Source: an uncultured Collinsella sp. (GTDB taxonomy: Bacteria; Actinomycetota; Coriobacteriia; Coriobacteriales; Coriobacteriaceae). Taken from it: DNA of 52,974 nucleotides. The stretch spans positions 1 through 52,974 of the forward strand of contig URNM01000002.1 in NCBI GenBank assembly GCA_900549185.1, in the 5' to 3' direction. This document shows positions 49,885 to 52,974 of the stretch, in pieces. Position 1 is the stretch's first letter, and every line of letters begins with the position of its first letter. Position numbers and translations under genes: made by a program. The notes under the pieces are model-generated. The model was not told the DNA's origin, did no database searches, and saw only the letters and a list, made by a program, of their open reading frames with translations.

Positions 49885-50276
49885 GCCTCTCCTCTCTATC
49901 GTGTTGGCGTCCCGTCTGGGGGTCGTGGCTGGCGATTGCCGGGCGACCCTTCGAAAGGGACATGACATGCGCCCCTATAATACCGCGAAATGCACGGAAT
50001 ATTCGGTGAACGGCTCAGTTTTCGTAGCGAGAAGCGCGGAACTTTCAATTGAAACGATTTAAATTAGATATATTCATCAGAAGCGCGTGTCACATATTTG
50101 TCGTATTTGGTCATCTTGCGGAAACGTTGCATTGTCTGACCTGTGCTGCGGTGCCGTTCGCCGGTTGTTTGCTGCCATTTGCCGCGCGCAGATGCCATTT
50201 TACGTGTTTGTTTTGATAGCGCGCTTCAATCGTGGTGTATTGGAAGGCGCAAGTTGATCCCGCTGAAGGGGGTGCC
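49885..50276. other. Intergenic region upstream of the GGGtGRT operon and the transposase-like gene
   Basis: Divergent control region of about 390 bases. On the minus strand GGTATTATAGG (around 49975-49985) is a good extended -10 candidate for the scaffold/GGGtGRT operon. An AT-rich stretch (AATTGAAACGATTTAAATTAG) lies near 50046-50066. No RNA gene or convincing ORF is seen. Confidence 0.4.
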
Positions 50277-51077
50277 GTGCAGCGCGGTTGGAGAACGGTC
50301 ACCGGTTTTTACCATGTTTCGGCCCGTGGCACCGGAAAACAGATCATCTTTGAGACCGATGACGACCGGTGGGAGTTTTTGGAGCTGATGCGCGACTGCT
50401 GCCGCGATGCCGGCGTGACGGTCGTGGCGTGGTGTCTCATGAGCGACTACGTGGATCTGGTGCTCTCGGACTATGAGGACACGATGAGCGCGGCGATGCA
50501 ACGTCTGCTTTTGACGTACGCTCGTCGGTTCAACAAGCGTACCGGACGTTCCGGACATTTATTCCAAAACCGCTTTGACCGGCGTTCGCTCGACAGCGAT
50601 CGATATTTGATGGCTGCTATTCGCTCCGTGCATGCCAATCCGCAGGAGGCGGGTATTGCTCTGATCGAGCGCTATCCATGGAGCAGCTTTGCCGAGTATC
50701 TACGGGCCTATGACAACGATATGACGAGGGGATTTTCCGACCCTTCGTGCGTGCTTGATCTTTTTGGTTCTGCCAAGGCCTTTATTGCCTATTCGCTTTC
50801 GACGCCCGACAGCCGCGAGCCGGCGATGCCCGATCTGGAAGAGACGGAGTGGGAGCGGTACGCCTTTGCCGAAAAGTTGGCGAAGGGGCTCGGGGCTCCG
50901 CTCCGCGGGGTTAAAGCCGCACCGCCGGCGCAGCGCAATATCGTTATTCTCGGATTGCACGATGCGGGATTTACGGTGCGCCAGATTGAGCGGTATACGG
51001 GGATTGGCAAAAGTACCGTCTCTCGTATTGTGCGCGCTTATGCGCAGATGGACGCGCAGGCCGAGGGCTCGAAATAG
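50277..51077 (+). CDS. Y1 (IS200-like/RAYT) transposase-like protein lacking catalytic residues, with C-terminal helix-turn-helix
   Basis: 266 residues. The Y1 fold is recognisable: GFYHVSARGTGKQIIFETDDDRW, GHLFQNRFDRRSLDSDRYL, and NPQEAGI. The catalytic HUH motif, normally MPNHVHLL, reads MSDYVDLV (His to Tyr58 and Asp60). The usual YIHLNP tyrosine is replaced in RSVHANP (Ser117). The last 45 residues are a helix-turn-helix (VRQIERYTGIGKSTVSRIV). It therefore looks like a domesticated DNA-binding protein. The GTG at 50277 has AAGGGGG upstream; an earlier GTG at 50232 lacks a site. No terminal inverted repeats or partner transposase gene surround it. Confidence 0.82.
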   Translation: MQRGWRTVTGFYHVSARGTGKQIIFETDDDRWEFLELMRDCCRDAGVTVVAWCLMSDYVDLVLSDYEDTMSAAMQRLLLTYARRFNKRTGRSGHLFQNRFDRRSLDSDRYLMAAIRSVHANPQEAGIALIERYPWSSFAEYLRAYDNDMTRGFSDPSCVLDLFGSAKAFIAYSLSTPDSREPAMPDLEETEWERYAFAEKLAKGLGAPLRGVKAAPPAQRNIVILGLHDAGFTVRQIERYTGIGKSTVSRIVRAYAQMDAQAEGSK

Positions 51078-51083
51078 AGGCAG

Positions 51084-51124
51084 AAAAGAAAATGGCCGAA
51101 TCGCGAAAGTTAAGCGATTCGGCC
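51084..51124 (-). terminator. Intrinsic terminator of sufSU
   Basis: GGCCGAATCGC (51094-51104) pairs perfectly with 51114-51124; on the minus strand the tail is ATTTTCTTTTC. Confidence 0.85.
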
Positions 51125-51153
51125 AACAGAATTCTTCAGATTTGAGACAACTA

Positions 51154-51588
51154 TTACTGATTATTTTGTCCCGTGAGCATGCCGTCGAGGGTGCGCCAGG
51201 CGAGCTCGGCGCACTTGACGCGGGCGGGCATGTGCGAGATGTCCTGGAGCTGGGCGGCCTCGTCCAAGTCTTCCAGGTCTTCCTCGGAAAGCTGCTCGCC
51301 GCGAATCATGGCGAGGAAAAGCTCTGCCAGACGACGCGCCTCCTCGACCGTCTCGCCGGTGATGAGGTCGGCCATGATGTCGGCGCTGGCCTGGCTGATG
51401 GCGCAGCCGTGGCCAGTAAAGGATGCCTCCTCGATCACGTTGTTCTCGACACGCAGCTGCAGGGTGAGCTCGTCGCCGCAGCTTGGGTTGATGCCTTCGT
51501 GCTCGTGCGTGGGGGCATCCATCTCGTACTTGTAGTCGGGGTGCGAGTTGTGCTCCATAAACGTGGTGGAGGTGTACAGATTACCCAT
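51154..51588 (-). CDS. sufU: Iron-sulfur cluster scaffold / sulfur-transfer protein SufU
   Basis: 144 residues. Three metal-binding cysteines at the expected positions: INPSCGDEL, TGHGCAISQASADIM and ARVKCAELAW, with the Asp of SCGD. In Gram-positive bacteria SufU takes sulfur from SufS in a zinc-dependent way and passes it to the SufBCD scaffold. ATG 51588 overlaps the end of sufS by eight bases, so translation is coupled. The frame is open upstream to 51855 but that part is the shadow of sufS. Confidence 0.95.
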   Translation of the reverse strand: MGNLYTSTTFMEHNSHPDYKYEMDAPTHEHEGINPSCGDELTLQLRVENNVIEEASFTGHGCAISQASADIMADLITGETVEEARRLAELFLAMIRGEQLSEEDLEDLDEAAQLQDISHMPARVKCAELAWRTLDGMLTGQNNQ

Positions 51589-52906
51589 TGAACGTGCTCC
51601 AAACGTGATGAAGGCCGGCGATGAACTTGTCGATATCGGCCTTGTCGTTGTAGAAGGCCACGCTGGCGCGGCAGCAGGCGAGGTTCTCGACGCCCAGCCA
51701 GGTGAGCAGCGGCTGCGCGCAGTGGTGACCGGCGCGGATGCACACGCCGTCCATGTCCATAATGCTCGCGACGTCGTGCGGGTGGATACCCTTGACGTTA
51801 AAGCTGACGACGCCGTGGTGGTTGTCCCAATAGATGGAGCCGATGATCTGGACAAAGTCGAGCTGCATGAGCTCGCCCATCAGGTAGTGGACGAGTGCCT
51901 TCTCGCGGGCCTGGATGTTTTCGTAGCCCACCGTGTTGACCAGGTAATCAAGCGCCGCACCCGTGGCGAAGATGCCGGCGGCGTCCTGCGTGCCGGCCTC
52001 GAACTTCTCGGGGACGGGCGCCCAGACGGCATCCTGCTCGGTGACCGAGTCGATCATCTCACCGCCGGTAAGCATGGGCGGCATGGCGTTGAGCAGGTCC
52101 ATCTTGCCCCACAGCACGCCGATGCCCATGGGGCCCATGGCCTTGTGCGCGCTAAAGGCAAAGAAGTCGGCTCCCAGGTCGGCCACATCGACCGGCATGT
52201 GCGGCAGCGACTGCGCGCCGTCGCCGACCAGATAGCCGCCGTACTTGTGCACGAGCTTGCCGAGGTTCTTGACTGGGTTCTCGACGCCCAGCACGTTAGA
52301 AACCTGACCCACGGCCAGAATCTTGGTCTTGGGACCCACCTTGGCAAGCACTTCCTCGGTGGTGAGCTGGCCGGTCTTGGTGGGGTAGAGGTAGACGAGC
52401 TTGGCGCCGGTCTCGCGGCAGACCTGCTGCCACGGGATCAGGTTGGAGTGGTGCTCCATGATGGTGATGACGACCTCGTCACCGGGCTCGAGCACCGTGG
52501 GTGCAAAGCTCTTGGCGACCAGGTTGAGCGACTCGCTCGTGTTGCGGGTGAAGACGATCTCGTTGGCCTGGGGGGCGCCGATGACGTCGGCGATCTGCTG
52601 GCGCACCTTCGCGATAGCGTCGGTAGCCTCGACGGACAGCGAGTACAGGCCGCGCAGGGGGTTGGCGTTCATGCGCTGGTAGAAGTCGCGCTCGGCATCG
52701 AGCACGCAGGCGGGGCGCTGCGCGGTGGCAGCGCTATCGAGGAAGGCAATCTCGGGGTGTTGCTGGAACAGCGGGAACTGCGCCTTGTAGGGGTTGGTCT
52801 CGATGTCGACGGTAGGCCAGCCGCGCGAGGCCTCATCGCTGGCGTCGAGCTCCATAGGCTCCGGTGCGGTACAGGTATCGCATTTAACGTGCTCGGTATC
52901 GATCAT
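51581..52906 (-). CDS. sufS: Cysteine desulfurase SufS
   Basis: 441 residues. PLP-binding Lys lies in FSAHKAMGPMGIG, the cofactor-contacting His in MEHHSNLIPWQQ, and the catalytic Cys loop in RAGHHCAQPLL. About 35 residues precede the usual start and contain a C-x2-C pair (VKCDTC), which is not typical of SufS. Product is protein-bound persulfide for iron-sulfur assembly, delivered to SufU. GAGGAG precedes the ATG. It is the last genomic gene; sufB, sufC or sufD would be expected upstream, outside this window. Confidence 0.95.
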   Translation of the reverse strand: MIDTEHVKCDTCTAPEPMELDASDEASRGWPTVDIETNPYKAQFPLFQQHPEIAFLDSAATAQRPACVLDAERDFYQRMNANPLRGLYSLSVEATDAIAKVRQQIADVIGAPQANEIVFTRNTSESLNLVAKSFAPTVLEPGDEVVITIMEHHSNLIPWQQVCRETGAKLVYLYPTKTGQLTTEEVLAKVGPKTKILAVGQVSNVLGVENPVKNLGKLVHKYGGYLVGDGAQSLPHMPVDVADLGADFFAFSAHKAMGPMGIGVLWGKMDLLNAMPPMLTGGEMIDSVTEQDAVWAPVPEKFEAGTQDAAGIFATGAALDYLVNTVGYENIQAREKALVHYLMGELMQLDFVQIIGSIYWDNHHGVVSFNVKGIHPHDVASIMDMDGVCIRAGHHCAQPLLTWLGVENLACCRASVAFYNDKADIDKFIAGLHHVWSTFNG

Positions 52907-52925
52907 GCGAGCTCCTCTTCAAAGT

Positions 52926-52974
52926 CTGTCTCTTATACACATCTGACGCTGCCGACGACTAGTCGAGTGTAGAT
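52926..52974 (-). other. Illumina Nextera i5-side adapter (non-genomic)
   Basis: CTGTCTCTTATACACATCT (52926-52944) is the reverse-complement Tn5 mosaic end. GACGCTGCCGACGA (52945-52958) is the read-1 side adapter, CTAGTCGA (52959-52966) sits in the i5 index position, and GTGTAGAT is the start of the P5 arm. Library sequence, not genome. Confidence 0.97.

Noticed and set aside
51548..52972. Plus-strand open frame opposite sufS that runs into the adapter
   Set aside because: Antisense to sufS, and its end is read from adapter sequence.

Overview
This window is a GC-rich chromosomal segment of a Gram-positive gut-type actinobacterium. Gene content and order point to class Coriobacteriia and most probably Collinsella; that is my judgement from familiarity with these proteins, not a database result. 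The two extreme ends are not genomic. Bases 1-49 and 52926-52974 are Illumina Nextera adapter sequence, including both transposon mosaic ends and what look like the two sample indexes, so genomic sequence runs from about 50 to 52925.

The window is centred on the chromosome replication origin. Leading-strand genes diverge from about 17.2 kb. Leftward (minus strand) run an ATP-binding/winged-helix protein, dnaA, dnaN, recF, a DUF721 (DciA-like) gene, gyrB and gyrA. Beyond them lie tRNA-Ile, a DUF151 nuclease-family gene, two unknown genes, typA and two plus-strand membrane-protein genes. Rightward (plus strand) run rpmH, rnpA, yidD, yidC, khpB/jag, rsmG, three perfect parS sites, parA, parB and a small membrane-protein gene. 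Clusters of DnaA-box-like sequences of a non-canonical type (TTTTCAACA) lie on both sides of dnaA.

From 22.7 to 33.3 kb come rlmN, ddl, an exonuclease-DinG helicase fusion and a convergent pair of WYL regulators that resemble PafB/PafC. A 1058-residue membrane protein follows, with an M28-peptidase-like fold split by about 670 low-complexity residues. A large LPXTG surface protein with an N-terminal thioester domain and Cna-B-like repeats occupies 33.3-36.8 kb.

From 37 to 46.2 kb come tRNA-Gly with peculiar downstream repeats, purB, a TSCPD protein, a Tat lipoprotein, a two-component system, purC, an M29 aminopeptidase and two tRNA-Lys genes. The right end (46.3-52.9 kb, mostly minus strand) carries a flavoprotein, a GGGtGRT protein paired with an IscU-like scaffold protein, a plus-strand Y1-transposase-like protein that has lost its catalytic residues, and sufS-sufU for iron-sulfur cluster assembly.

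The best candidates for undescribed biology are: the SpoIIAB-like ATPase plus winged-helix protein sitting between oriC and dnaA; the split M28-like pseudo-peptidase; the GGGtGRT/scaffold pair; the inactive transposase-like DNA-binding protein; and the inverted T-arm copies found downstream of two tRNA loci.
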